Assembly: GCA_026826555.1 (NCBI GenBank)
Contig: JAKSZT010053928.1
Coordinates: 4,521,854-4,585,853, forward strand
DNA: 64,000 nucleotides
Direction of reading: 5' to 3'
From: Tolypeutes matacus
Lineage: Eukaryota; Chordata; Mammalia; Cingulata; Chlamyphoridae
A program made the translations under genes and the position numbers. Positions within the stretch are counted from its first letter, which is position 1. Each line of letters starts with the position of its first letter. The notes under the pieces are model-generated. The model made no database searches. It saw only the letters and a list, made by a program, of their open reading frames with translations, and was not told where the DNA came from. Below, piece by piece: positions 1 through 12,477 of the stretch.

Positions 1-836
1 ATAAATTGCACCTAGATTTTTTTTTTCCATTAGAAAGCATGGACTGGGTTTCCATACCTCTTGATGTCTTAAGTGTCTCCCTTTTGTAAGGCACAGTAGT
101 GAGATCTCTTTTACCTTCTGCCAAAAGGAGGAGGGGCAGAGACCCAGCCAGTCCATTCTGTTTTTCATCTGTTTCCCTCCCAGAAGTTCTACATCCCAGC
201 CTCTGTCCCCAGGTGCTCTGGTTGTGGACACTCACTTAGCTTTCATTGGGGAGGAAGTACCACATGGGAGAGACATCTGCCCCAACTCTCCTTTCTCAGC
301 TGGAGAAACAGGCACCCAGAGCTGCCCTTGGCTTGCATCTGGGGTTTGAGTCAGACTTTCCCTATGCCCAGATTATAAATAAATTCACCCATGTTTTCTT
401 CTAATACTTGTTTGATTTCATTTTCGATCTTCAGATTTCTGATTTCAAGTTTATCCTGGTGGATGGTAAGAGGTATGGGTTCAATTTTCTGATAGCCAAA
501 GTTTCAAGCCAGCCCCATGGAATGGGAGTGGGGGTGGGGTGGAGAAAATAAGCAGTGAACCTTCTTATGGTCTGAGCCACTAGGTGGCACCCCTCCAGGT
601 TCATTTCAGTAGGAGGAAATACTGTAAGCCTTGGGGAGAAAAAGGAAATGACTGGTTCCCTGTAATTGGCCAAGAGGAAGTGCTAGTGGGAACTTCCCCT
701 CCATCCACGCAAGCTTGATTTCTGTAAGCAGGCTCTGTGCTTCTTTCCCCATGTTAAAAAAATCACATCTTCCATGTCTCCATTTTCCATCAGGTAGTCC
801 ATGTAAAGCCAAGCGTGTGTATTTGTGTGCAAATAT
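1..836. other. No recognised feature
   Basis: I see no convincing exon, RNA gene or repeat family here. The short open frames have no recognisable domain and no splice context. A very old repeat below visual detection remains possible. Confidence 0.5.
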
Positions 837-1716
837 TACCTTTGTATGTTTAATATCCAAAATATATAAAGAACTACAACTCAACAACAAAAAGACAGAC
901 AACCCAATTGAAAAATGGGCAAAGGACTTAAACAGATGTTTCTCCAAAAAAGGTAAACAAATGGCCAATAAGCACATGAAAAGATGCTTAAATCATTAGC
1001 CATTAGGGAAATGCAAATCAAAACCATAAGATACCACTCACACCCACAAAGATGGTTACTAAAAAAAACAACAACAAATAGCAAGTGTTGGCAAGAATAT
1101 GGAGAAATTGGAACTATCATGCATTGCTGGTGGGAATGTAAAATGGTGCAGCCATGTGGAAAACAGTTTATAGGTTTCTCAAAATTTAAACAGAGAACTA
1201 CCATATGACCCAGCAATTCCTCTCCTAGTTATAAACCCCAAAGAATTGGAAACAAAGACTCAAACCAATGTTCATAGCAGCATTATACACAATAGCCAAC
1301 CCAAATATCCATACACAAATGAATAGAAAAACAAAATGTGGTATATCCATACAATGGAATATTATTCAGCCATAAAAAAGAATGATCTTCTGAGACATGC
1401 TACAACATGGATGAACCTTGAAATTTTATGGTAAGTGAAATAGGCCAGACACAAAAGGAAAAATTATTCAACTTATATGAATAAGTGATTTCATAGGGAC
1501 AGAAAGTAGACTAGAGGTTACCAGGGGCTGGGAGGGTGAGAGAATGGGTATTTATTGTCTAATGGTAAACAGTTACTGTTTTGGACAATGAAAAATTTTA
1601 GTAAGGGAAGGTAGTGATGGTCGCACAACATTATAAAAGTAATGTCACTGAACTGTGCACTTAAAAATGGCCAAAAATGGCTAATTTTATGTAATATATA
1701 TGTTGCTACACACACA
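837..1716 (+). mobile_element. Ancient L1 3' end (ORF2 tail plus 3' UTR)
   Basis: The sequence follows the typical end of mammalian L1 ORF2: the region encoding the [16 protein letters not shown] and [22 protein letters not shown] stretches, the Cys-rich HCWWEC segment near 1120-1135, then a 3' UTR. The frame is broken by several stops and shifts, so it is dead. The style resembles L1MA/L1MB subfamilies, but the subfamily is not assigned. It is truncated at the 5' side near 837. Confidence 0.8.
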
Positions 1717-2320
1717 CACATACAATTTTCTGTGGTGAGCCTCCTTATAAAGGGAAGCAAATTTTCTTCTTATTGCTGTTGTGAACTTGAGTTCAGCTAA
1801 CCAGAAAACTGGAAACATTTTCTTCAACATTTGTCATGTGCAGTCATGACAAATTTGTTTGACTGAAACAAACAAAAAATTTTAAATCATCCTCAAAATT
1901 CACAAAGCTAAGTGTAAAAGAAATTTAAATCATTAAACTTTCAAATGCTCCAAGGCAATGTAAAAAAAAAAAAAGAAAGAAAGAAAAGATTGCAATGTCT
2001 TCGGGCAATGGGGAAAGGCAACAGGGAAGGAGGATGGCCCCTGCCCTGTCTTGTGCTTCTTGGGGAGCCTGGGCCCAAGAGTGTCCAGACCTGGTTCCTG
2101 TTCCAGTTCTGCTGCCAACAGGCCTGTCATTTTGTAGGTGTGCTGCTTAGTTTTCTATTCCTCAGTAAAATGGGAACACAATACCTTCCCTACCCATGTG
2201 CCAAAGATATTAATGGGATAAAATAATTAACAGAAGCTAGTGCTGCAAAATAATATACACTGTGAAAATATGTTTTTACTATTAGTATAATTACATTTTA
2301 TAAGGTGGCTTTTCCACATA
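1717..2320. other. No recognised feature
   Basis: Unique-looking sequence with a short A/GAAA-rich run near 1961-1988. I found no exon-like conservation or repeat signature by eye. Confidence 0.45.
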
Positions 2321-2325
2321 TCCTG

Positions 2326-2981
2326 TGTAGCAGTTTGATATTGTTTATGAATTCCAAAAATAAATATTGGATTATGTTTGTGAACTGGTCTGGGCATATT
2401 AGATTATATTGGATTCAGAGGTTTCACTTTTACTTGATTAAATAATGATTAAGACTTTGATTGGGCCACATCAGTAGGATGTTGAGTCCCTGCCCCCTCA
2501 GTGGGCAGGGACTCACAGAGAAAAGACAGGGCAGAGCAGAAAGTTGGAGTTTTGTATGCTGGAACCCTGGGAAGTAAACACACAGGAGATTAACACAGAG
2601 GAATAGAGACAGCTCCATAGACATAGCAGAGGCCCCAGGAAGAGAGATAGCCTGATAGTCTACAACTGACCTTATAGAGAGAGCAGAGCAGCTGAGCCCT
2701 GAGAAAATTGAGCCCCGGGAGAGAGACAAGACTTATCCCAGCCTACATCTGATATTGGAAGAAGCTGGGACCACAGAGCCTTAAGAGGAAGAGGAAGCCT
2801 GAATTCTTGGCAGACGTCGGCAGCCATCTTGCTCCAACACGTGGCAACAGAGGTTGGTGAGGGAAGTAACTTATGCTTTTTGGCCTTGTGACTGTAAGCT
2901 TCTACCCCAAATAAATACCCTCTATAAATGCCAACAGATTTCTGGTATTTTGCATCAGCACCCCTTTGGCTGTCTAATACA
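2326..2981 (+). mobile_element. Solo LTR, family 1 (copy A)
   Basis: A 656-bp element starting TGTAGCAGTTTGAT and ending GGCTGTCTAATACA, with the retroviral TG...CA termini. It is flanked by a perfect 5-bp duplication TCCTG at 2321-2325 and 2982-2986. An AATAAA signal lies near 2910, about 70 bp before the end. Copies of the same family sit at 34632-35168 and, inverted, at 39177-39510. A 5-bp duplication fits ERVL/MaLR-type elements. There is no internal region, so this is a solo LTR. Confidence 0.82.
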
Positions 2982-2986
2982 TCCTG

Positions 2987-3462
2987 TCTTTTGGGGAAGG
3001 GACACAGCCTTAATGAACAAAAGAAGTAATTTAAAAAGGACTGCCTAAGTAGAGCCCCCAGGAGGGGGGTCTATGCTGTGCTTTCATAAGGGTCATCATC
3101 CCCCCTAAAACTGTGCGCAAATTTAGGTTTGTGTGTATTTCCCCTGCTTATACCAGGTCACTAAAGGGGTTCATGGCTCAATAATGGTTAAGAACCACAG
3201 TCCTAGAAAAAGGAGCTTGAGTCCCCTCCTCACGTGGTTTCTGAAAGGACTGAATTGGATCCAGTCCCCAAGTGACTGATCTCACTACTAGCTGTCTGAG
3301 GTTAGCTGATCTGAAGAGAAATAGAAAAGTAGTGCAGGAAGGACCTGTAGTGTCTAGAAACCAAAAATGAAACTCTAAGGAAGTATGGCCCCAACAGCAG
3401 CTTAGCAAACCGGTTAAAAAAAAAAAAAAAAAAAAAACAATTCTGTCTTGTGAAACTATTTT
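2987..3462. other. Mostly unrecognised; possible hAT 3' fragment and A-run
   Basis: Around 3040-3205 the text, ending in a GGTTAAGAACCACAG-like sequence, resembles the terminus of a hAT-type MER element, but only one end is visible. A 20-plus base A-run at about 3417-3437 follows. No gene is seen. Confidence 0.3.
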
Positions 3463-3464
3463 TT

Positions 3465-4195
3465 GTCACACCTCAGTGGTCTTCTTTCTGCTTCTCAAAT
3501 GTGCCAAGGTCATTCCTACCTTACGGTCTTTGGAGAAGCTCCTTCGTTTAATCCAGGGCTTCTTAACAAGGGGTCCATGGAAAGATTTCAGGGGGTCCAT
3601 AAGCTTGAATTGAAAAAAAAAACAAAAAACTTTTTATCTTTATTTTCTCTGACCTCTAGCTGAAATCTAGCATTTCTTTCACTTATGAATGTATGCAATA
3701 AATTAAGTAGTATTCATTTCATATCATATTAAAGTTGTTGCATATCTCGAAAAATTGCTTACGCTCATCCATACTTCTAAATTACAGTCGTTGTTAGACT
3801 CAGCGCTAGTTGAGTGTCATAAAACTATCTGCCCCTACATTCTGAGAAGGGAACCGTGGTTTTCACTTAACTGGCAGAGGGATCAGTGGAACAAAAAAGG
3901 TTAAGAATCCTTGGTTTAAACTATTCTTGCCCTGGCTCTCCCCCTTTCATTCAGGTCTCAGCTCGATTGTCACCTCCTCAGAAGAGTCCTCCCTGATCAC
4001 ACAATCCCCCAGCCTGATTTATTTTTCCATAGCACTATTACCATGGAAATCATCTTTTTTATTGTTTACTGGTTGTTGTCTGCCCTGTCTGCCCCTCCCC
4101 CCACCCCCAAGCAGAATGAAAACACCCTTTGAGCAAGACCTTGCAGTATCTAGCACAAGGTAGCACACAACACATCCTTCTTGAAGGAATTCATG
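3465..4195 (+). mobile_element. L2 LINE fragment, split by a hAT transposon
   Basis: The part before 3546 (AAATGTGCCAAGGTCATTCC and following) and the part after 3921 (TTCATTCAGGTCTCAGCTC, then the TCACCTCCTCAG...AGTCCTCCCTGA block) read as successive parts of the L2 3' region. They become contiguous once the transposon at 3554-3913 is removed. No usable reading frame remains. Confidence 0.65.
3554..3913. mobile_element. Non-autonomous hAT-type DNA transposon
   Basis: A 360-bp element with terminal inverted repeats: the left end reads CAGGGCTTCTTAAC, and the right end reverse-complemented reads CAAGGATTCTTAAC. It is flanked by 8-bp duplications GTTTAATC (3546-3553) and GTTTAAAC (3914-3921), differing at one base. 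Eight-bp duplications and CAGGG-like ends are hAT hallmarks. It carries no transposase frame. It lies inside an L2, so it is younger than that L2. Confidence 0.65.
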
Positions 4196-4600
4196 TAGTA
4201 TAAAAGGAGCTGCATTCTTGTTAGAAAGCTCTGCAGCAGCATCTTGGGCTCACTCTCTTTCTCCCTTGATACCTAAGCCATCAAATCCTATGCGTTCTAC
4301 TGACCTTCTGTCCCATGTGTTCTATTGACCTTCTGTCCCCTCCTGCTCCCCACCCCCGACCTACCCCCCATGGCCACTGCTTGCTCAGTTCAGAACCTCA
4401 TCACCTCTCCCCTGGGTAATGGTTTCAGCTCTGATCTCTCTCCCTTTCTCCAGACCTTCCTAAAACCCAGGCAGTCCACCGCAGCCCTGCATTCTCCCTT
4501 TGCTCCCATTTGCCTCCCTTTCCTGAGACAGGCCAAGCATTTCAAGTGCCTGCTGTTCTTTGCTTTTTTTAAAAAAAATTTTTTATTCAACCACTGAGCT
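4196..4600. other. Unassigned; weak L2-like stretch
   Basis: The stretch around 4385-4560 (CAGAACCTCATCACCTCTCC and following) loosely matches an upstream part of L2, but weakly. The rest is not recognised. Confidence 0.3.
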
Positions 4601-5739
4601 ACATCTGCTCCCTGCTTCTGCCATTCTTGGGACTACGTTGAAGTGTCTTCCCCGCAGGAACCCGAGGCCCTGCTTTCTGGGCCAGCAGACCCGCTGGGCT
4701 CAATAGTGATGCCCAGGCATGGATAGTTAGGTGCAAGCAGACCAGCAGTTCCTTGAGGATCCCTTGAGAAAACATAAGCTCTCACTGCTGAGACTCATGG
4801 GGTTTCTGAAGGCAGTAGGGCAGGGTGGGTGGGAGGAAGGGCTGGGAGCATCAGCCAGGGAGAGCTTTTTGAGGATGGCTCAGGAGCAGACTGCAAAATG
4901 CAAAAGGCTTCCCTAGTCTGCTCCTGGGGAGTCTGTTAGCAGAGGCTGGGGCTGGCCTGCCCTTGGAAGAGACGGAATGGTGCAGCTTGTAGGTAGCAAG
5001 ATAATCTTGTCACTGCCGTGAATAACCTTCCTAAGGTAAGCAGGCAGGTTGTATAATCACTTAGGAAGGAAGAAGGCAACCCAGTGAGACAGGAGACCTT
5101 CGTTTTGGTGCTAGAACAAATACTGATACCATAATTGATGATGTGGCCTTCCTATTTCCATCAAAAGCTGTTGCCAGGTGTTGCTGGGCGGGCGTTTGCA
5201 AGCTTTCTTTGCTTATACCTCAAAAGAACCCACAGCAGAACTAAAGTGAGAAAACTTTACATAGGCTGTTGAGGTAGCAGTGTTCAGAGACTTTTCTGTG
5301 CAAGACAATATATTTTCTGCGAGTCTTTATCATTAAGAGTATTTATTTATTTTTAATACCAAGTGTCTAAATTCATCTACCCTCTAAAGATTATTTCATC
5401 TTGTACTGTATGCTATCTCAGCAGAAAATTTGCTCTCCCCAAATGCGTCAATTCTATTTTTAAAAAAGGTTCAGTGACCTATTTCTGTAATTCTCACAGA
5501 CACTGAAAGGACAGTAGGGTCTATTTAGGCTCAGCTCTGTCATTGCTATGTTACCCTTGCCAGATGTTGCCTAAATAGGCGCCATCTTGCTTGGCAGTAA
5601 AGGAGCATGAGGGAGTGAGGGCAAAAACATGAGAACATTCACACACACCCTTCTCCATTTTTGAACGTCATAACGACTGCTGGCCAATTTTAGTCAAACT
5701 CTAACATTAGGTTATTGCTCAAGAATCAACCATTTCCTG
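4601..5739. other. No recognised feature
   Basis: A stretch of more than 1 kb without a recognised repeat or exon. It contains a TATTTATTT-rich spot near 5340, but nothing interpretable. Confidence 0.45.
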
Positions 5740-6720
5740 GACAAAGAACTTGAAAAAATTATTCACAAAAGAGGAACTACAACTCATCAATTAATACGTG
5801 GAAAAATGCTTAGCTCCTCTAATAAGCAAGGAAATGAAAATTACAACAATGCCACTTTCCCAACTGAATCTACAGTATGAGAAGTCAATATAGAGATTCC
5901 CTTTGGGTGGAGTGGGAGAGGTAAAAGGAAGTGCAACAGGGGCTTCTGGGATTCTGGTAATGTTCCATTTCTTGATCTGAGGGCTGATTACTCAGGAGTG
6001 TTCACTTTGTGAAAATAACTTGATTTGTGCACTTTTCTGAAAATATGATAAACTTGTCTAAAAAGTTACATAAAAAAACAAGCTCACTTTCTACCTATTA
6101 ACATATATAGCTAGTGCTAATAAAGCCATTATGAAGCTGGAATTTTCATGTATTATGAGTCGCAGGGTAAGTTAATACAGCCCCCTTTGGGGAACAACTT
6201 GGCAACATGAATTTAAACTTAGAAGTATACATATTTGTTAACTCAATAATTCCACTTTGGAGACCCTATATTAAGAAATGAAAAGGCATATGTGCACACA
6301 TGTATTGTAATATTATTTATAATAGTAAAATTTTTATAACAACAAAACAGTGAAAGCAATCTAAATGTCCAACTAAAGGGCAATGGCTAAGGAAATTTTG
6401 ATAAATGCACGTGACATTTTATGCGGTCAGTACAATAAACTAAAATGAGTGATGACAGAAGGAAACACAATATAGTAAGTAGGAAAAGCAAGATATGAGA
6501 TTGTAGATATGATTACAGCTATGTTAAAAACAAAAGCAGCAATGTCAACAATAAAACACTCTATGCAGGGAAGAATCACCAGAAAATAAAAAAGCAAGCA
6601 ATGCTTGTGTTTGGATAACAGGGTTAGGGGTGATATATTTTCTTTACTTTGTTATGTTTTCTAAATTTTATTTAATGAACCTGTGTTACTTTGGTAAAGG
6701 ATGAATTTTTAAATTTGGTC
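5740..6720 (+). mobile_element. Ancient L1 3' end, degraded
   Basis: This follows the generic end of old L1 elements: the ACTTGAAAAAATTATTCACA region, later the CAACTTGGCA and AATGTCCAACTAAAGGGCAA segments, and an A/T-rich 3' UTR. Sense is plus. Many substitutions and no open frame point to an old insertion. Confidence 0.65.
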
Positions 6721-6790
6721 ATGTACATGAACATAAGAAGTGGCTTCTATCCAGTCTAGAATAGACTGCTCTCTGGTTCTCCTGGGTCCC

Positions 6791-7269
6791 TGTTTTAGTG
6801 TCCTCAGCTGCTTAGGCGAATACCATGCAATGGTTTGGCTTAAACAAATGGGAATTTATTTGCACATGGTTTTGGGGCTAAAAGAATGTCCATATCAAGG
6901 CATCATCAAGGCACTGCTTTCTCCCTGAAGACTGGTGTTCTGGAGCTGGCTGCCAGGGATACGTGGTCCTCAGTTTTTCACATGGCAAGACACATGGAGG
7001 TGTCTCCTGGTCTTTCCCTTCTCCTGCGGGTTCCATAGATGTTCAGCTTCTGACTGCTTCCTCTGACTTTCTCTCCCTCTGTCTGAATTTCATTCCGCTT
7101 ATAAAGGACTCCAGCAAGAGGACGAAGACCCATCCTGATTGAGGAGGGCCACACCTTAACTGAAGTAGCCTCATCAAAAGGTCCTACTTAGAATGGGTTC
7201 TCACCCACAGGAATGGATTAGATTTAAGAACGCGTTTTTCTGGGGCACATACAGCTTCAAACCACCACA
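6791..7269 (-). mobile_element. Solo LTR, family 2 (copy D)
   Basis: On the minus strand it begins TGTGGTGGTTTGAAGCTG and ends CTAAAACA. The near-duplicated 5-mers are GTCCC (6786-6790) and GTGCC (7270-7274). A minus-strand AATAAA corresponds to the TTTATT near 6856, and a TTTATAAG box lies near 7099. It is strongly similar to 36938-37319, above all in the CTGAAGTAGCCTCATCAAAA block. The pattern fits a MaLR-like LTR of a xenarthran-typical family. Confidence 0.68.
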
Positions 7270-7274
7270 GTGCC

Positions 7275-7782
7275 CCCACAGTCTGTGCTTTGGTGCCTCA
7301 AGCCACCATTTGGGGCAGAATGGAACCAGTGCTATTGAGGAGCAAACTGCACCATTCCTGCAACACTCATTGAAAACTGTCACTTCTGGGAAAGAGCATA
7401 TTGAAGTGAGGTGCAAGGAATTCAGTATAGAGCTTTACAGTTCATAGTCGTAAAGAAGACTCAGTTGAAAGTCATCTGCAGGGTGACCGTGGTGCCAAGC
7501 TCATGGATTGAACTCCTCCCTGTCCCCTGGCTCTTCCATTTCAGTGTGAAACTCACAACCCAGTTTCTCTTTTTGGATATCACCTTGCTATTTTCTTTCC
7601 ACCAAATAACTTGAAAGGCAAGTCCCTGATAAACTTCTTCGAAGCTCTTCTTCTGCCCCCACCCCCTACCCCATATCCATGTCCCCATTCGCACCAGGGC
7701 CACAGATTTCAAGCTGCTCTGGCCCACATGAGACTGTGGGGAGGCAGCCCCAAGCATGGTACACAGCTTGGGGAGCAGGATG
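7275..7782. other. No recognised feature
   Basis: No repeat or exon recognised. A (GT)n run begins near 7792 at the tail side of the following SINE. Confidence 0.4.
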
Positions 7783-7794
7783 CCAGTGAGGTTT

Positions 7795-8225
7795 GTGTGT
7801 GTGTGTGTTTTAAAGATTTATTTATTTATTTACTTTATCCATTTTAACCCCTCCATCTCCCCCTCCCCCATTTGCTGTTTTGTGTCCATTCGCTGGGTAA
7901 TTCTCTTCTCATCCTCCTCCTCCTGTCTTCACCGGTATTCAATCCTGGGGACCTCCAGTGTGGGAGAGAAGCATTCTGCCACCTGCACCACATCAGTTCC
8001 TGGTTTTTCGGTGCATCTCGTCTTGGTTCTCCCTTGTGTCACTCTCCTGTTGTGTCATCATCTTGCTGTGTGGCTTGGTGGGGCCTGGCACGCCCGTGCG
8101 CAGAGCCTGGGGGCCCGCGCACCTTCTATATATTTTTTTATTTTACCAGGAGGTTCTGGAGATTGAACCCAGGTCTCTCCGTATGGCAGACAGACACCCA
8201 ACCATTTGAGCCACATCCACCCCCA
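7795..8225 (-). mobile_element. Two-headed DAS-type SINE
   Basis: A 431-bp element in reverse orientation with two tRNA-like heads. One ends near 8220 (GAGCCACATCC side, B-box GATTGAACCC). The second, inner head is near 7935-8000 (B-box ATTCAATCCTGG). The A/TAAA tail lies at the left. The duplication CCAGTGAGGTTT is perfect at 7783-7794 and 8226-8237, with a TTTT/AA-like nick context at the right edge. It belongs to the same subtype as 18925-19370 and 43871-44308. Confidence 0.88.
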
Positions 8226-8584
8226 CCAGTGAGGTTTTAACCCTCACTCTTGGCCAGGCACCTTCATGTGCTTGCACAACACTTAGTGAGGCCTTGCTAA
8301 CTGACCTCAAGGTTGCCAAATGGATTTTCAACCCTAAGCCTCCTTGACCTTTCCCAGTTATCCAACCAATGCCATCTTGGCATCTGAGGCATCCAAGCCT
8401 CTACCCTCTCCAGTTCTCCTCCTCCCTCTCTGGTTGCTTCTTCTTCATGAGCTCTCCTCAAATGGTGGGCGTTCCCTCAGGAATCTTCCCTTCTCCCTGG
8501 ATATACTAACCTTTACCTCTATTCCCAAAGCTTTGATTACCCCATTTCTTCCTAACTGCCAAACTGAGCGGTTCAAAATTATGG

Positions 8585-8785
8585 GCAGGAGTGCCTCTAC
8601 TTGCAGCTGTGTGTGACCCTGGGCAAGTGCCTTCACCTCCCTGGGCTCAGTGGCATTTGTAATGTGGGATGATAATGGTACTTTCCCCATAGGGTTGTTG
8701 AGAGGAGTACATGACACAATGCATGGAACGTGTTCAGTGCAGTGGCTGGTCCTTCAGAATGCCTCCATATGTGTTAGTCACTGTT
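8585..8785 (+). repeat. MIR SINE
   Basis: It carries the MIR core (TGTGTGTGACCCTGGGCAAG, then CTCAGTGGCATTTGTAATGT) and the downstream AGGGTTGTTGAGAGGA block. An old mammal-wide repeat in sense orientation. Confidence 0.7.
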
Positions 8786-8829
8786 AATACAGTGAGTATC
8801 GGTTAACCTAAATCTCTTCTCCTCCCAAC

Positions 8830-9194
8830 ACCCATACATGCAACAGTCCCCGGACATCTCCACCTGGGGGATCCCTCTGACATCTTGGAGTTAATGTGCC
8901 CACAACCAAACTTACCGTGCCTTTAGCCCTCAATATAGCTCTCCCTCAGTGTCTCCACTGGGAAATGACCTCACCAGCCACCCAGACCCTCAAGCCAGAA
9001 AATTAGAGGTTACCTTGAAGTCCTCTCTCTACGAATCATCTGATTTTTCACTAATCCTGTAGATTTTCTCTCCTAAATATCTCTTTAAACGAATAGTTCT
9101 CTTCATCCTCACAGACACAAGCTTGATTCTACTGGCCCAGATACCCAGTAAGTTCCCTAAACTCAGGACCAGGGCTACAAGCTTGTCAAGGTCC
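8830..9194 (+). repeat. Probable L2 fragment
   Basis: Pyrimidine-rich text of L2 style, including the TTACCTTGAAGTCCTCTCTC segment. The match is weak and made by eye only. Confidence 0.35.
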
Positions 9195-10189
9195 TCCTAA
9201 AATACTTGAAATCAGGAAGGGAGGATGGGCTCCAAAATACAAAAGGAAAAAAAGTGCAAAATCAAAATTAACAAATTCTTATTTCAATGACTACAAAATG
9301 TAAATGATGCTACCTTTCTTCATTGTGAATTTTTTATTTCATAAAAGTTTCATTACATTTGAGGAAAATTTGTAGTTTAGGTTTTACTCACGTACAAGGA
9401 TTTTTGACAGTTTGTGGCCTTTGAGAGAAATCATAGCCAATCATATATCAAATTATTTTTTTGCAGCCGAATAATTTTAAAAGACAAAGTTATAAAAAGA
9501 TGTCTCGAAAACAACAATATAATTATGTTTGATATAGGACAGGTGTGCCTTTAATGCCCCTTCCAAGGCTGGGCTGCGTCTCAAGAAGTAAGACTGCCTA
9601 GGATCCTGAAGTCTTGTAAGCCAAGCCATTTTATTTCTTTCCAGAAGCAATAAAACAACTGATTAGGAGGCTTGCCATCTCCACCCAGCTCCATAGTTCA
9701 AATGGATCAGGTCAACCCCTGCTTGACATCTTGCCTTGGCTTCCTAAGCCCTCTTTAAGAGAAGCCAGCCCTGATCTAGGAGTTTTGTTGACTGAATGAA
9801 TGGCAGGATGTGTGTGGGGGGGTGGGTAATGATAAAAAGAAATCAGCCAGAGGAGGAGAGTGGCGGGTCAACATCAGGCTGGTTTGGATTCAGTGGACTG
9901 GCACCTCCGGGTAGAGGCTCAGCACACAATGAGTCTAACAGTGGGGTGAGGAGCCGGGATAGAGAAACCTGGGTCATGGCCACTAATATAACTTGGGGGT
10001 AGGTGAGAACACCACCTAGGGAGCCTGGACAGAGTGAGAGATGGCTGATGTCAGAGCTCTGAGATGGGTAGGAACATGGTAAAGAAGGAGGGTCCATGAA
10101 GTAGAAAGAGGAAGAAAGTTTCAACAGAGAATTGCTAGGCGGAGCTCTGGTTTTGGATTACTGCGTACCACGCCCCACGCCCAGTGCTT
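9195..10189. other. No recognised feature
   Basis: No family recognised. AT-rich around 9240-9530, then a more balanced composition. None of the short frames shows a domain. Confidence 0.4.
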
Positions 10190-10330
10190 TACATGGATTA
10201 TCTAGAGTACTTAAAAATTTAAGACAAACCCCCTTCACAGATGAGTGAACCAAGGCACAGACTGGCTGAGTGACTTGCCCAAGGTCACACAGGTAGGAAG
10301 TGAAGGAACAAGATCTCTACTCCACACTCC
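10190..10330 (-). repeat. MIR SINE (antisense)
   Basis: It shows the reverse-complement MIR core: ACAGATGAGTGAACCAAGGC, then GTGACTTGCCCAAGGTCACA. Confidence 0.75.
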
Positions 10331-11520
10331 ACAACAAACTAGATTACCTCCAAGTAAGGGTGAGGCTGGAGCTCTAATAACTGAGGAGGTGGCTATTAGA
10401 AAGCCTTGGTGCAATGTCAGTGATGAGAGCAAAAGCCAAATTGCTGGGGAATCAATGAGTCGGCAAAAGGCAAAGAAGGGAGACAGGGAAGAAAATTTTA
10501 AGACGCAAAGGGACGTTTGCTATTTCTCAGGTGTATTTTAATTCTTTTTTTTCCCCATATCCAGAAGCAATTGCCAGCCAATGCTTTTACAAGTTTGATT
10601 TTTTTGTTTAATTATCTTTGAACATAGCAATAAAAACTAAGCACTTATCCATGAATTTTCTTAACTCTTTTTCCTTAAGGTGAAACTGGCCATAAGAAAC
10701 ACTGAAGACCTTATAGTTCAGTATTCCACATTATGGGGTTTTCTTATCTTTTCTTTGTCCACTCTTTCCCAGAGCCCTGCTGTCTGCAGAGGCATATGGA
10801 AAAGTGAGGAAGAAGGATGGGCATCTCCGTGCTTCCTGAAGACTGGGGCGACTCTACCTCGGTGTCTAATTCGGAGCTAACCTGGGAGGTCTTAGAGGCA
10901 GAGCAGCTCTCCCTTACAGTCCTCTACCCTGCCAGCCATTGGAGGGCAGCTCCTAGTTGGGAAAGCAAATACCACCCTGAGGGTTCCCTTTTCCCACACT
11001 AACACCTTTGTCTGTTTAATCTGATTCCCTCCTGGCTGAGACCCCCAGTTTCTGTGACTGGAAAAGTTTCTGGCTTGTGAGATGGAAGTTGAAAGTTAAC
11101 TGTGTTGGGAAAAGGTCCTCTGGACCAACTGGGGTGTCCAAGAGTGTCGGTGGAGGATAAATTATAGAAAAGATAATAGAAGGGATCACAGGGTCTCAAC
11201 CATTCCCAAAGCCCCAGGAAAGGGGTCTCCAGAAACATCCCAGGCAAGTCCTGTGTTTTCCCTGCCCACCACCAGGGGTTCGGCAGTAGCACACATGCTG
11301 GGTTTTATTCTGAGGCATTTTGTGTTTTCCTCAGTGGGTTGGTGTTGCGCCTTCCTCAGACGATTGCCAAATAACCAGTTATTGGTGGAAGGCTTGCGAC
11401 AGGTTCTGCCTGGAGTTACCTGGTCTGTGCTTCAAACGAGCTCATGGTTCAGTGTTGGTGACTTGACTGGCTGATTTATCACCTTCAGTTTGACTGCAGT
11501 GCCCTGAATTTCAAGAACAG
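10331..11520. other. No recognised feature
   Basis: More than 1 kb without a recognisable exon, RNA gene or repeat. Composition is unremarkable. Confidence 0.4.
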
Positions 11521-11740
11521 TAATAATAAGAACTTAAGCTTGTACTGCACCTAGTGGCTTACAAAGCACACACGTGCCTCATATTATTCCTTCCCCATAG
11601 TACCTTGTGAGTTAGGTGGGCTCATTTTACAGATGAGGAAATTGAAGCTTAGAAAAGTGAAGCACACAGACAGCTGAGCTTGCTCAAAAGGAGGCTTCTG
11701 ACTCCAAACCCATTCCCCTTCTCTCAGTATTATAACTGTA
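11521..11740 (-). repeat. MIR SINE (antisense)
   Basis: It contains CATTTTACAGATGAGGAAAT followed by TGAAGCTTAGAAAAGTGAAG, the antisense MIR core, and a typical trailing GACTCCAAACCCATTCCCCT segment. Confidence 0.65.
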
Positions 11741-12477
11741 TCTAAACCCACCTGGAACAACAATATTGGTGACATAGCATCCTATTCTCTGTAGTAAATA
11801 TTTTCATGGCTAATCTTGTCCAAAGGACCTTGAGAGCCTGTGGAATACAGCAAGTGGTCATGGAGAATGGTGGTGAAATGCTTCAGTTAAGAAATAGCAA
11901 ACTCTGTAGGGGATGCTTGTTAGATGCCTCTCCAGCATTATTCCCTCCTGGCCCATTGCCAGACCTTCATAGCCCTCTGGGATCCCTGAGGCTCTGGCGT
12001 AGATTCCACTCCTGGTCCGGATGGGGAGCAGGGCATTGGCCAAGAGCATACCTCCCAGTCCACAGTGGCTGGCTCCGATCTAGGCATGTGGCCCCAGGCC
12101 TTCCCACTAGAGTGACTCTGGGCCTTTTGCTAGCTATTCTGAAATAAACGCTCTCCTTCTCCTCCTGGATTTGAGTAGGGAGGCTATCCCCCAGGCTGTG
12201 CTGGCCCACAGTTGGGCTGGGAGCAGAGTGAGCTTTAGGATTAAGCAGATTATGAGGAAAGCAAGGAGCAGGTAGGTCATTGGCTCCTTCGCTGAGCTTC
12301 TGCTGGACCAAACCCCTTCGGAAACTATTCTGTGCCACTCAGATAGGTGAGTCAACAAATTTCTTTTGTTGTTTAAAACAATTTGAATGGGTTTTCTATT
12401 CATGTGCTCAAAAATATCTTCATTGACATAAATGCCCACGGGGATATAGAGCTCTATTCCAATATAAGAGAGATGTT
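11741..12477. other. No recognised feature
   Basis: No repeat or exon recognised before the RPS25 retrocopy. Confidence 0.4.

Noticed and set aside
7756..8240. Overlapping frames of 83-136 codons, with similar ones at about 15.9, 19.1, 35.7, 43.5, 45.6, 61.7 and 63.1 kb
   Set aside because: All lie within DAS-type SINEs and repeat the same peptides copy to copy.
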